From positions 1 through 64,000 of the forward strand of contig JACKBA010000023.1 in the NCBI GenBank assembly GCA_020634815.1: a DNA stretch of 64,000 nt, read 5' to 3'. This document shows positions 16,117-25,800 of this stretch, piece by piece. The notes beneath the pieces are model-generated. The model was not told the origin of the DNA and ran no database searches. It saw nothing but the letters and a program-made list of their open reading frames with translations. The stretch's first letter is position 1. Each line of letters starts with the position of its first letter. Position numbers and translations under genes: made by a program. The DNA comes from Caldilineaceae bacterium. Lineage in GTDB: Bacteria > Chloroflexota > Anaerolineae > Caldilineales > Caldilineaceae.

Positions 16117-17922
16117 CTACGGCTGGCGCAGGTTGCGCTCCGGCCGCGAGAAGGTGTGGCACCACTGGCAGTCGTACCGCTTGTCGGTGACATGCTTGCC
16201 GTGGAGCTTGGTGAAGCTGAGATTGTCGTCTTCCTGCTTGTGACACTGCGTACAGACGACCGATTCCGGCCCCTTGAGCGTGTAGCCCAGCGCGTCGAAG
16301 TCCATCTGGCTGCCGCCGTTGTGACAGTTGTTGCACTCCAGCGCGTCGTCTTCCGGCACGACGCCGTGCGTGATCAACTGCTCGGCACGCGTGTCGACCC
16401 ACGAGTACGGCCCGGTCAAACCCATCCACGCCGCGCCACGCTGCGCGGCTTCCTCGTACTTGCCGGTCATGAAGTTCCACAGCACGTCGTACATGACCAT
16501 GCGCCCGCTCTCGTCGTGGCGCGGCTGGTAGGAGTAGTGCACCTTGATGGGATAGATCTTGCCGTCGTCGATGCTGCCCAGCGCACGCGCCATGGTGTAG
16601 ACGCCATCCGGGTCGGCCGTGATGGGCTGCCGCGAGTCATAGACGTAGCTCTGCCCATTCCAGAAGCGATATTCGGGCTTGACATCGATCTCGCGTACCT
16701 CGGTGCCGATCCACGCGCCCTGGCCTTGGCAGCCGCCAGGATTCCACTCCGGCTCGGTCCAGTCGCGCGACATTTCGGTGCCCGTGTCCTTGCCGTAGGT
16801 CGGGATGTGGCAGGTCTGGCAGGCGACGCGGCTGGTGTGCTGGTTCAGCCCGCTGTTGGAGTGGGGCGCCTGCTTGTGACAGTCGGTGCAGGCCGGCTCG
16901 GCGCCGCCTTCCGACGGGCGCAGATCGATGCCGCGGCCGGGAATCTGGTGGTTTTCGGTCTGGTGGCAATCCTGGCAGAGCAGGTTGGCGCCGTTGGGCG
17001 ACATGTGGAAGTCGGAGGTCACCGACGGGTTGGCACTGGTCTTGTTGAGATCGCCGCGCTTGGTACCGTCGCCGCCGCCGGCCGTGGCATGGCAGCGCAG
17101 GCAGGAAGTGCGCGTCGGCAGGTGCACGCTCTGCGCCAGCGCCTCCATGGTCGTGCCGGGCGCCATGAGATCGTAGCGCGGCAGCATCTCATATTCGCCC
17201 AGCGCGTTCTTGCGCGGGAACTGGTAGGTGCGTGTCTGGCCCGTCCAGTCGACGACCGAGACCGGATCGTTGAGCGGACCGAGTGAGCGCTGGTACTTGT
17301 CCTGGTGGCAGACCAGGCAGTCGACGTCCTCTTCGGTCAGGTTGGCGACCTTGCCCGTGCTGGCGTGGCAGGAACGGCAGGCGAAGTCGGCCGGCGCCGG
17401 TGCCGTGCAGTAGGTGTTGACCTGCTCCCACTTGCCGGTAGCGTCCGGGATGTTCGGCACGTCCGGCGTGTCACCCTTCCACTGGATGTGGATCGAGTGC
17501 AGCGCGCCGTTTGCCTCTTCGGCATGGCAGGCGACACATGTCTTCGGTCCCTCGTAGCTGGTGATGGCCAGGTGCTCGGGGATGCCGCCCTGGCTGGGCG
17601 GCGTGGCTGACGGCGTGGGCTGCGGACGTTGGGTTGGCGTGGGCGTCGGCGTCTTCGCCGGCGTCGCCGTTGGGCGATGATGGTCATCGTCGTCGTCGTG
17701 ATCGGTGGTCCCGATTGGTTCGTCGCCGTTGCCGATGTACGGCAAGAAGAGCGGCGCCGCGGCCGAATCGGGCTGCGCGCACTCCGCACCGCTGCACGCC
17801 TGCTCGACAGCCGGTCGCACATCGCCGGCAACGGCATCCGTTGCGGTGGCGATGAAGCCGGCGTAGCCGAGGATCGCGGCTGCGATGCAGATGAGCGCCC
17901 CTGCGGTTAGCTTTCTACGCAT
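16117..17922 (-). CDS. Secreted decaheme c-type cytochrome
   Basis: A 601-residue protein with an N-terminal signal peptide (KLTAGALICIAAAILGYAGF) and ten C-x-x-C-H heme-binding motifs: CVACH, CRSCH, CLVCH, CLRCH, CQDCH, CTDCH, CQTCH, CNNCH, CTQCH and CQWCH. Residues about 55-65 carry APLFLPYIGN, a motif type common in secreted Chloroflexota proteins. An Asp/His-rich patch and a long Pro/Thr linker (PTATPAKTPTPTPTQRP) then precede the hemes. The first seven hemes are clustered and the last three follow a 150-residue heme-free insert. It likely shuttles electrons outside the membrane. Octaheme tetrathionate or nitrite reductases are relatives in style, but no lysine-ligated active-site motif is evident. 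It is transcribed divergently from the XdhD-like gene. Confidence 0.9.
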   Translation of the reverse strand: MRRKLTAGALICIAAAILGYAGFIATATDAVAGDVRPAVEQACSGAECAQPDSAAAPLFLPYIGNGDEPIGTTDHDDDDDHHRPTATPAKTPTPTPTQRPQPTPSATPPSQGGIPEHLAITSYEGPKTCVACHAEEANGALHSIHIQWKGDTPDVPNIPDATGKWEQVNTYCTAPAPADFACRSCHASTGKVANLTEEDVDCLVCHQDKYQRSLGPLNDPVSVVDWTGQTRTYQFPRKNALGEYEMLPRYDLMAPGTTMEALAQSVHLPTRTSCLRCHATAGGGDGTKRGDLNKTSANPSVTSDFHMSPNGANLLCQDCHQTENHQIPGRGIDLRPSEGGAEPACTDCHKQAPHSNSGLNQHTSRVACQTCHIPTYGKDTGTEMSRDWTEPEWNPGGCQGQGAWIGTEVREIDVKPEYRFWNGQSYVYDSRQPITADPDGVYTMARALGSIDDGKIYPIKVHYSYQPRHDESGRMVMYDVLWNFMTGKYEEAAQRGAAWMGLTGPYSWVDTRAEQLITHGVVPEDDALECNNCHNGGSQMDFDALGYTLKGPESVVCTQCHKQEDDNLSFTKLHGKHVTDKRYDCQWCHTFSRPERNLRQP

Positions 17923-18089
17923 CCTTGTTCCCCCTTCATGGTCTGATGTCCTTGATCCCTGTCAAAGACATGTCCCCTAGTCTGTCAGAGTCCCGCGCCC
18001 AACTCAAAGGCAGAATGTCCCGAAAAATTCGAGACAAAGATATGTATCTTTTCGACCAAAAATCGCCTCTAGGCCCCAGCGTTGCCGGT

Positions 18090-18118
18090 TTGTTGGCGAG
18101 TCGCTCTGCCGGTACAAT
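18090..18118 (+). promoter_or_regulatory. Promoter of the XdhD-like gene
   Basis: TTGTTG (18090-18095), a 17-base spacer and TACAAT (18113-18118) lie 71 bases before the start codon at 18190. This is a good sigma-70-type match inside the 267-base divergent region. The rest of that region is AT-richer than its surroundings and shows no gene. Confidence 0.6.
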
Positions 18119-18189
18119 GAACAAAATACGCGTGCCGGGCACGGCATCCTGGCTACTTCACTCCATGCAGATAAAGATCGGAAACCGCT

Positions 18190-21138
18190 ATGCAGATCCA
18201 GCTACTTGTTAACGGCACCGACCATGCAATCGAGGTTCACCCTGGTGAACTGCTGCGCACAGCATTGCGCCGCCTGCGTTATTTCAGCGTCAAACATGGC
18301 GATGAGACGGGCGAGAGTGGCGCCGATGCAGTGCTGCTGACGCGCACGCCCGACGATCCGCACAGCTACCGCCTTGTCAACAGCGGCGTCATGCTGGCGG
18401 CGCAGGCCGACGGCGCTGCCATCGTCACCGCCGAAGGGCTGAGCAGCCCGCGCGACCACGATCTGCACCCGTTGCAGGAGCAGTTCGTCACCTGTGGCGC
18501 CATCCAGTGCGGCTTCTGCACGCCGGCGCAGTTGCTGGCCGCCAAGCAGTTGCTGGACGAAAACCCGAACCCGACGGAAGGCGAGGTGCGCACGGCGCTG
18601 GCGGGCGTGCTCTGCCGCTGCACGGGCTATCTCAAGCCGGTGGAAGCGGTGCTGCGTGCGGCGGCGCAACTGCGTGGCGAGGAGCTGCCGCCCTACGCCG
18701 TCGACATCATCGACGCGCCCGAAGGCTGGGAATGGCCGACCGGGGGCGACGGCGGCGACGGCATCGAGCCGGGCGGCACCGACGTGCAGACGCGCACGCA
18801 GACGGTGCCGGTGAAGCTGGCGCCGCCCGAAACCGCCGTCGTCAACAAGCCGGAGCCGAAGGTCGATGCGCTCAAGCTCGTCAAGGGGCGCGCCGTTTTT
18901 GCCGACGATCTGGAGATGCCTGGCATGCTCCACGGCGGCCTGCTCACCAGCCCGCACGCCCACGCCCGCATCGTGCGCATCGACAAGAGCAAGGCGCTGG
19001 CGCTGCCGGGCGTGCACGCGGTGCTGACCCACGAGGACGTGGAGCGCGTGCTGTATGCCTCCGGCGGGCAGAGCTACCCCAACCCGCCGCCCTACGACCA
19101 GGTGAGCCTGGACAACAAGGTACGCCATGTCGGCGATCGCGTGGCCGTCGTCGCCGCCGAGACGCCCGAGATTCTCCAGCATGCGCTGGAGTTGATCGAG
19201 GTAGAGTACGAGATTCTGCCCGCCGTCTTCGACCCGGTGGATGCCATGCAGCCGGGCGCGCCGATCATCCACGACGAACCCGACGCCGTGAAGATCCACG
19301 ATGCTGCGCGCAACATGGCGCAGTATCTGCACGTGAACCTCGGCGACGTCGACGCCGCGTTGGCCGGGGCCGCGCACGTCTATGAGAGCGAGTACCGCGT
19401 CCACCAGGTGCAGCAGGCCGCAATCGAGCCGCACATCGTGCTGAGCTGGTGGGACGAGGACGACCGCCTGGTGATCCGAACAAGCACACAGGTGCCCTTC
19501 CACGTGCGGCGTATGGTCGCACCGCTGCTGGGTCTGCCCCCGCGCAAGATCCGCGTCGTCAAGCCGCGCATCGGCGGCGGCTTTGGCGGCAAGCAGGAGA
19601 TGCTCATCGAGGACCTGTGCGCGCACCTGACCATCGCCACGGGGCGTCCGGTGCGCTTCGAGTACACGCGCGCCCAGGAGTTCACCAGCTCCCGCTCACG
19701 TCACCCGCAGGTGCTGCGCTATCGCAGCGGTGTCGACGCCAACGGCAAGCTGGTTGGCATGGACCTGACCGTCGTGGCCGATACCGGCGCCTACGGCACT
19801 CACGGCCTCACCGTGCAGATGGTGACCGGCTTCCGCGGCCTGAGCACCTACTGGCTGCCCAACGCCCGCTTCAACTGTGACGTCGTCTACACCAACAAGC
19901 CCACGCCCGGCGCCTTCCGCGGCTACGGCGCGCCGCAGGCGCTCTTCGGCCTGGAGCAACACATGGAGGAGTTCGCCGAGCAGTTGGGCATGGACCCGCT
20001 CGATTTCAAGCGGCTGAACTGGGTCAAGGTCGGCCAGGATCTGCCGCTGGCCAAGGCGATGGGCGAGGGGCGCGAAGGCTTTGCGCAGACCGTGCGTTCC
20101 AACGGGCTCGACGAGTGCGTGGCGGCCGGCAAGCAAGCCGTGGGCTGGGATCGGCGCTTCGACCCGGCGTGGAAGGCCGACCCGGCGCGGCCGCACATCC
20201 GCCGCGGCATTGGCCTGGCCATCTGCATGCACGGCACGGGCATCGCCGGGTTGGACATGGGCGCGGCCTCGATCAAGCTCAACGACGACGGTAGCTTTAA
20301 CCTGCTCGTCGGCGCCACGGACCTGGGCACCGGCTCCGATACGGTGCTGGCGCAGATCGCGGCCGAGACGCTGGGCGTACCACTGGAGCAGATCATCATC
20401 TATTCCAGCGACACCGATTTCACCCCCTTCGACACCGGCGCCTATGCGTCGAGCACGACCTACATCTCGGGTGGCGCCGTGCTCAAGGCGGCCGAGGAGG
20501 TGCGCGAGCAGATCGTGCGCCACGCCGCCAACCACCTGCTGACCGGGATGGATGCCGACCGGCTGTGGCTGGAGGATGGCGCAGTCGTGGCGCCCGATGG
20601 CCGCCGCGTCAGCCTGGAAACGGTGGCGCTGCACTCGCTGCACCAGGCCGACCAGCATCAGATCATGGCCACGGCCTCGCACATGAGCTATATCAGCCCG
20701 CCGCCCTTTGCCGCCCAGTTCGCCGCCGTGGAAGTGGACACGCAGACCGGCCAGGTCACCTGCACCGATCTTGTCATGGCCGTCGACTGCGGCATCGCCA
20801 TCAACCCCGTCACGGCGACGGGGCAGGTGGAAGGCGGCATGGTGCAGGCGCTGGGCTACGCGCTCTGCGAGGAGATGGTCTACGACGACGCCGGCCGGCT
20901 GCTCAACCCGCGGCTGGGCGACTATCGCATCTATGCCGCCGACGAAGTGCCGGCGATCAAGGCGATCCTCGTGCAGACCTACGAGCCGAGCGGGCCGTAC
21001 GGCGCCAAGGCCGTGGCTGAGATTCCCATGGATGGTGTGGCGCCGGCGGTGGCCAACGCGATCCGCGACGCCACGGGTCTGCGGCTGCGCCAGCTTCCCT
21101 TTACACCGGAACGTGTGTGGAGCGCGCTGGGCAACTGA
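18190..21138 (+). CDS. Fused molybdenum hydroxylase (XdhD-like) missing one [2Fe-2S] cluster
   Basis: A 982-residue protein that joins an N-terminal iron-sulfur region to the molybdopterin-binding subunit of the xanthine dehydrogenase/aldehyde oxidase family. In normal members four cysteines in the first 70 residues (G-C-x2-G-x-C-G-x-C and a later C) hold a plant-type [2Fe-2S] cluster. Here these positions read Asp38, Ser43, Asp46 and Gly66. The second cluster is intact (Cys107, Cys110, Cys142, Cys144, spacing C-x2-C-x31-C-x-C). The Mo domain has IGGGFGGKQEM, GAFRGYGAPQ and the final GPYGAKAVAEIPMDGVAPA with the catalytic Glu near its start. Overall it resembles E. coli XdhD (YgfN), whose N-terminus I recall as also cysteine-poor. 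FAD could come from the gene at 14382. Substrate: probably a purine or other N-heterocycle. Confidence 0.9.
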   Translation: MQIQLLVNGTDHAIEVHPGELLRTALRRLRYFSVKHGDETGESGADAVLLTRTPDDPHSYRLVNSGVMLAAQADGAAIVTAEGLSSPRDHDLHPLQEQFVTCGAIQCGFCTPAQLLAAKQLLDENPNPTEGEVRTALAGVLCRCTGYLKPVEAVLRAAAQLRGEELPPYAVDIIDAPEGWEWPTGGDGGDGIEPGGTDVQTRTQTVPVKLAPPETAVVNKPEPKVDALKLVKGRAVFADDLEMPGMLHGGLLTSPHAHARIVRIDKSKALALPGVHAVLTHEDVERVLYASGGQSYPNPPPYDQVSLDNKVRHVGDRVAVVAAETPEILQHALELIEVEYEILPAVFDPVDAMQPGAPIIHDEPDAVKIHDAARNMAQYLHVNLGDVDAALAGAAHVYESEYRVHQVQQAAIEPHIVLSWWDEDDRLVIRTSTQVPFHVRRMVAPLLGLPPRKIRVVKPRIGGGFGGKQEMLIEDLCAHLTIATGRPVRFEYTRAQEFTSSRSRHPQVLRYRSGVDANGKLVGMDLTVVADTGAYGTHGLTVQMVTGFRGLSTYWLPNARFNCDVVYTNKPTPGAFRGYGAPQALFGLEQHMEEFAEQLGMDPLDFKRLNWVKVGQDLPLAKAMGEGREGFAQTVRSNGLDECVAAGKQAVGWDRRFDPAWKADPARPHIRRGIGLAICMHGTGIAGLDMGAASIKLNDDGSFNLLVGATDLGTGSDTVLAQIAAETLGVPLEQIIIYSSDTDFTPFDTGAYASSTTYISGGAVLKAAEEVREQIVRHAANHLLTGMDADRLWLEDGAVVAPDGRRVSLETVALHSLHQADQHQIMATASHMSYISPPPFAAQFAAVEVDTQTGQVTCTDLVMAVDCGIAINPVTATGQVEGGMVQALGYALCEEMVYDDAGRLLNPRLGDYRIYAADEVPAIKAILVQTYEPSGPYGAKAVAEIPMDGVAPAVANAIRDATGLRLRQLPFTPERVWSALGN

Positions 21139-21196
21139 ACGATTTGCGCTGCGAGCGCCTTCCGGCTGCCGATTCCGGTGGTTTGCGACACTGGCT

Positions 21197-21248
21197 GTCG
21201 TGATGACTTCAGACGTTGGCTCTCTGGAGTGGCTGAAGCCATCACGAC
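21197..21248 (+). repeat. Dispersed hairpin repeat after the XdhD-like gene
   Basis: Nine-base arms GTCGTGATG (21197-21205) and CATCACGAC (21240-21248), with inner pairs TTCAG (21208-21212) and CTGAA (21233-21237). The sequence up to about 21265 resembles the last unit of the tandem repeat at 29334-29495, which marks a dispersed family. It could act as a terminator for the XdhD-like gene. Confidence 0.65.
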
Positions 21249-21312
21249 GAATCGCGAACGACTGAATATGTGCTGAGATGGGTTGTCGAAGGATAGGTGG
21301 CCGGGTGGAGGA

Positions 21313-22758
21313 ATGACAACGCCAAACCTGTTGTATGCGATTCTGCTGGGCGCGGCGGCTGCTGTCTCGGCCGTCGTGATTCTCCTGTTGTGGCCGCGCC
21401 GTCACGTCGCCGGGGCACGCTCGGTCATTCTTTTCATGGCGGCGTTGACGTGGTGGAGCGCCACGTATGCACTCTTCTGGCTCGGCACACCCGGCCCGAC
21501 ACCGTTTTTCTGGCTGGATGTGACCTATATTGGCGTGGTCATTGTTCCGGCGGCGCTGCTGACCTTCAGCCTGGAATTTACCGGGCGAGAGGCGCGGCTC
21601 ACGCGCGGGCTGATCCTCTTCCTCGCCATCGAGCCGGTCGTGACGCTGGCTCTGCTCTGGACAGATCCCTGGCATGGCCTCTTTTTTGGTGCGCAGCGAA
21701 GCGCAACAGCCGGCGCGATTCTGACCGGTGGTCCAGCCTTCTGGTTCAACATCGTCTACTCTTACACATTGATTCTCGTTGCCTGCATCCTGCTGATCGC
21801 CGCACTCTTTCATTTGCCTGTGCTTTATCGCCGTCAGGCGGCGCTGATCATCACGGCTGTCATCATTCCGTGGGCTAGCAATATCGTCAGCCTGGCCGGT
21901 CTGGGCCCGTTTCCCGGACTTGACATGACACCGCTGGCATTCACGCTGACGGGTATTTTGCTGGCCGTTGCGCTGATCCAATATCGCTTCCTGGACGTTG
22001 CGCCCATTGCGCGCGATCTGCTCGTCGAGAGCATGAGCGACGGCGTGCTCGTGCTGGACAACGCGCAGCGCATCGTCGACATCAACCCGGCCATGCTGAA
22101 GTTGCTTGCACCCCACACCGCCGATCCTGTCGGCCAGCCGCTGGCGGCCGTAAGAACAGTGTGGCCGGCCCTGCTCGAGTTTTGCACCGGCGTCGGCGAT
22201 AGCGGATACAACGTACGGGCGCCGGGCGACGCGGTTCGCTTTGTGGACTTGCAGCAAATCGCGGTGACCGACCGTCGCAAGCACCGGCGCGGGACGCTGG
22301 TCATCGCGCGCGATGTAACGGCGCACACGCTCATGCAGGACGAACGCGAGCGCATCATCGCCGGCCTGCAGGATGCACTGGATCAGGTCAAGACGCTGCG
22401 CGGGCTGCTGCACACCTGCGCGCAATGCAAGAAGGTGCGCGATGAGCAGGGGCTCTGGGTTGCGCTGGATCAGTACGTGCGCACGCACACCGATGCCGAA
22501 TTCAGTCACGGTCTCTGCCCCGAGTGTACGCATGAACTCTACCCCGAGTTGTATGCCATGCGCGAACAGCAGAAAGCGGCCATCCTCGACTATCTCAACG
22601 AGCAGGGCGGGAGCAACCTGGATGCAGTGAGCGAGGCGATCGGCCTTTCCAAGAGTTCCATGTTGCGGCGCCTGGAGAGTCTGATCCAGGATGGGCGTGT
22701 CGAGGAAGTGCAGGAGAACGGCATGCCGATCTTCCGCATGGCGCAGCCGCAGCCGTGA
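21313..22758 (+). CDS. 7TM-PAS sensor with CxxC pairs and a winged-helix end
   Basis: A 481-residue protein from the ATG at 21313, with GGAGG just upstream. Residues 1-225 form seven transmembrane helices of the histidine-kinase-associated 7TM sensor type. Residues about 230-340 form a PAS domain (SMSDGVLVLDNAQRIVDINPAM). A short coiled coil then leads to a motif known after some response regulators (LRGLLHTCAQCKKVRDEQGLW, FSHGLCPEC), giving Cys369, Cys372, Cys402 and Cys405 that could bind a metal. The last 60 residues look like a winged helix (LDAVSEAIGLSKSSMLRRLESLIQDGRVEEV). No kinase, GGDEF or phosphatase domain exists, so output would be through the winged helix or by contact. The histidine-kinase gene follows. 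Confidence 0.82.
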   Translation: MTTPNLLYAILLGAAAAVSAVVILLLWPRRHVAGARSVILFMAALTWWSATYALFWLGTPGPTPFFWLDVTYIGVVIVPAALLTFSLEFTGREARLTRGLILFLAIEPVVTLALLWTDPWHGLFFGAQRSATAGAILTGGPAFWFNIVYSYTLILVACILLIAALFHLPVLYRRQAALIITAVIIPWASNIVSLAGLGPFPGLDMTPLAFTLTGILLAVALIQYRFLDVAPIARDLLVESMSDGVLVLDNAQRIVDINPAMLKLLAPHTADPVGQPLAAVRTVWPALLEFCTGVGDSGYNVRAPGDAVRFVDLQQIAVTDRRKHRRGTLVIARDVTAHTLMQDERERIIAGLQDALDQVKTLRGLLHTCAQCKKVRDEQGLWVALDQYVRTHTDAEFSHGLCPECTHELYPELYAMREQQKAAILDYLNEQGGSNLDAVSEAIGLSKSSMLRRLESLIQDGRVEEVQENGMPIFRMAQPQP

Positions 22759-22889
22759 AATGACGCCAGACCCTGGCCTGTTGTCACCGGCTGAGCGGGA
22801 CGCCTGTCCCTGGCGCGGCGATCGCAAAGCCGTTACACTGGTTCGGTGTGCCATTTTGCCGTGAACAGGAAGAAGTGCTAAACATCGCC

Positions 22890-25800
22890 ATGTTGCAACG
22901 ATGGAGCATTGCCATAGTCCGATGCCGGCAGGGCGTGCGCTGGCGTGCGCTCTGCTGCGCGCTTGGTCTGCTCCTGCTCTCGGCGGGACAGATGCACGCA
23001 CGCGACGGCGTTGCCCAGGAGCAGCCGCCGTTTGCTCCGCCGACACCGGCACGCTTCGAGCGGCTGGGGCTGGAAGATGGTCTCTCGCAGAACGCCGTCC
23101 TGGCCATGCTCCAGGACCGGCATGGCTTTCTGTGGTTCGGCACGCAGGATGGTCTCAACCGCTACGACGGTTACACCTTCGTCGTCTACAAGAACGACCC
23201 CGACGATTCCAACAGCCTCAGCCTCAACTCCGTCCTGGCGCTACACGAGGACGACGACGGCACGCTGTGGATCGGCACGTGGGGCGGCGGGCTCAACCAC
23301 TTCGACCCGCAGAGCAATCTCTGGCTGCGCTATCGCCACGACGACGCTGACGCCACCAGCCTGTGCGGTGACACCGTGACTGCGCTGCTGGACGACGGCG
23401 CCGGCACACTGTGGGTCGGCACCAATGAGGGTGGCCTGTGCGCCTTCGATCGCGAGACCCGCACCTTCACGCCCTATCGCCACGACCCGGCGGATCCGGC
23501 CTCGATCGCCGCCAATGCCGTCTCGACGCTGGCGTTGGACAAGGACGGAGCGCTCTGGGTGGGCACCGGCGGCTTTGGCATTCCCGGCGCCGGGCTGGAT
23601 CGCCTTGACCGGTCCAGCGGGATCTTCACCCATTTCCGGCACGATGTCCTGGACGCGGAGAGCCTGAGCAGCAACACCATCTCGGCGGTCCTCCCGGATT
23701 CCGACGGCACACTCTGGGTCGGGACCGGCGGGTTCAGCCTGACCGGCGCCGGGCTCAACCATCTCGACCCGGCGACAGGACGCGCGGTGCGCTATCGTCA
23801 CAACCCGGCCGAGCCGGCCAGCCTGGCCAGCGACGACATCATCGACCTCTATCGCGATTCGGCCGGCGACCTGTGGATCGGCACGTGGGGCGGCGGCGTC
23901 GATCGGCTGCCCAAACAGGAGGGCACCGCCAGCTTCGTGCACCATCGCCACGATGCCTATCGCCCGACGAGTCTCAGCGCCGACATCGTCTGGTCCATGC
24001 TGGAGGATCGCTCCGGCGTCTTCTGGTTCGGCACGATCAACGGCGGCATCAGCAAGATCAACCCGCAGGTGCAGCGCTTTGGCCTCTACCGCAATCACCC
24101 GGAGAACGAGCACAGCTTGGGCTTCGACGTTGTCGGCGCCTTCCATGAAGACCGCGCCGGGGGAATTTGGATCGGCCTGTGGGGCGGCGGGCTCGACTAC
24201 TTCGACCGCGCCACCGGCGAGTTCACCCACTACCGCAGCGACCCGGTTATCGAAGGCGGCCTGACGAACGATACCATCAGCGCCATTTTCGAGGACGAAG
24301 CGGGCAACATCTGGATCGGTTCCTTCGACGGCCTCTTCAAGCTAGATCGCACCACCGGCGCGTTCACCCACTTTACCAACGACCCGACCGAGCCGAACTC
24401 GCTGGTGAATGACAGCGTCTACCGCATCGCATCGGCGGGCGACGGGCGGCTGTGGTTGGGCACATTGGGCGGCCTCGATCTCTTCGATCCGGCGGCGGGC
24501 ACTTTCACTCACTTCCTGCACGACGATGCCGACCCGGCCAGCCTGCCCGACAACCAGGTGACCGCACTCTACCATGCGCGTGATGGCCGGCTCTGGCTTG
24601 GCACCTGGCACGGCGGGCTTGCCTATCTCGACCCGGCGGCGTGGGCCGATGGCGAGGTGCGTTTCGTGTCCTACCAGCACGATCCGGACGATCCATCCAG
24701 CTTGAGCGATAACTCGGTGTGGGCGATCCACGAGGACCACACGGGCGGGCTGTGGGTCGGCACGCAGGTCGGCCTCAACCGGCTGGACGGCGGCGGGCGC
24801 ACCTTTACGCGCTACCGTGAGAAGGAGGGCCTGCCCAACAACGCCGTGCTCTGCATCGAGGAAGACCAGCGCGGCTATCTGTGGATCGCCACGAACAACG
24901 GGCTGGCCCACTTCAACACGGTGCTGCCCAGTTTTCGCAATTTTGACGAGCGGGACGGCTTGCAGAGTAACGAGTTCAACTCGGGCGCGTGTCTGCGCTC
25001 GCGCAACGGCGAACTCTACTTTGGCGGCGTGCATGGCTTCAACGTCTTTCGCCCCGACGACATCCAGCGCAACCCGGCGCCGCCGCCCGTCGTGATCACG
25101 AGCTTCAGCATCTTCAACCAGCCGGCGCCCGTGGACCTGACCGGCAAGACGCCCATCGACCTGACCTATGACGAGAGCTTCATCGCCTTCGAGTTCGCCG
25201 CGCTCGACTACCACGCGCCACAGAAGAACCGCTATGCCTACAAACTAGAGGGCTTCGACGAGGGCTGGGTCGACGCCGGCAGCCGCCGTTATGCCGGCTA
25301 TACCAACTTGCCGGGCGGCGAGTACCTCTTCCGCGTGCGCGGCTCCAACAACGACGGCACGTGGAACGAAGCCGGCGTTGCGATCCCCCTGCGCGTCACG
25401 CCGCCTGTCTGGCAGACCGGCTGGTTCCGCGGCGGCGCCGTCTTCATGATGATGATGCTCCTGGTGGGCGGCATCGGCTGGCGCATCAACAACATCCGCG
25501 TGCAGAACCGCCGCCTGGAGCGTACGGTGGCCGAGCAGACGGCGGAGTTGCGCCGCGAGATCGAGCAGCGCCAGCAGGCGGAGGCCGCGCTGGCGCAGAA
25601 AGCCGCCGAGGAGGCCGTCGCCGCCGAGCGCACGCGCCTGGCGCGCGACCTGCATGACGCCGTGACGCAGACGCTCTTCTCGGCCAGTCTCACCGCCGAG
25701 GTGCTGCCCGAACTGTGGGAGGCCGACCCGGCGGATGGACGCGCCACAACGGAGGAGTTGCGCCAATTGACGCGCGGCGCGCTGGCCGAGATGCGCACGT

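Noticed and set aside
17925..18212. 95-residue plus-strand frame in the gap before the XdhD-like gene
   Set aside because: It covers the promoter and the true start region, has no ribosome-binding site and no domain.
22804..22810. CTGTCCC half-site upstream of the histidine-kinase gene as an autoregulatory operator
   Set aside because: Only one half-site is present and it lies 24 bases before a -10-like TACACT, unlike the full palindromes at a distance of 80 bases.
19696..23052. 1118-residue minus-strand open frame spanning two plus-strand genes
   Set aside because: It crosses the end of the molybdenum hydroxylase and the whole 7TM sensor gene, which are well supported on the plus strand. 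Codon-position bias in GC-rich DNA explains it.
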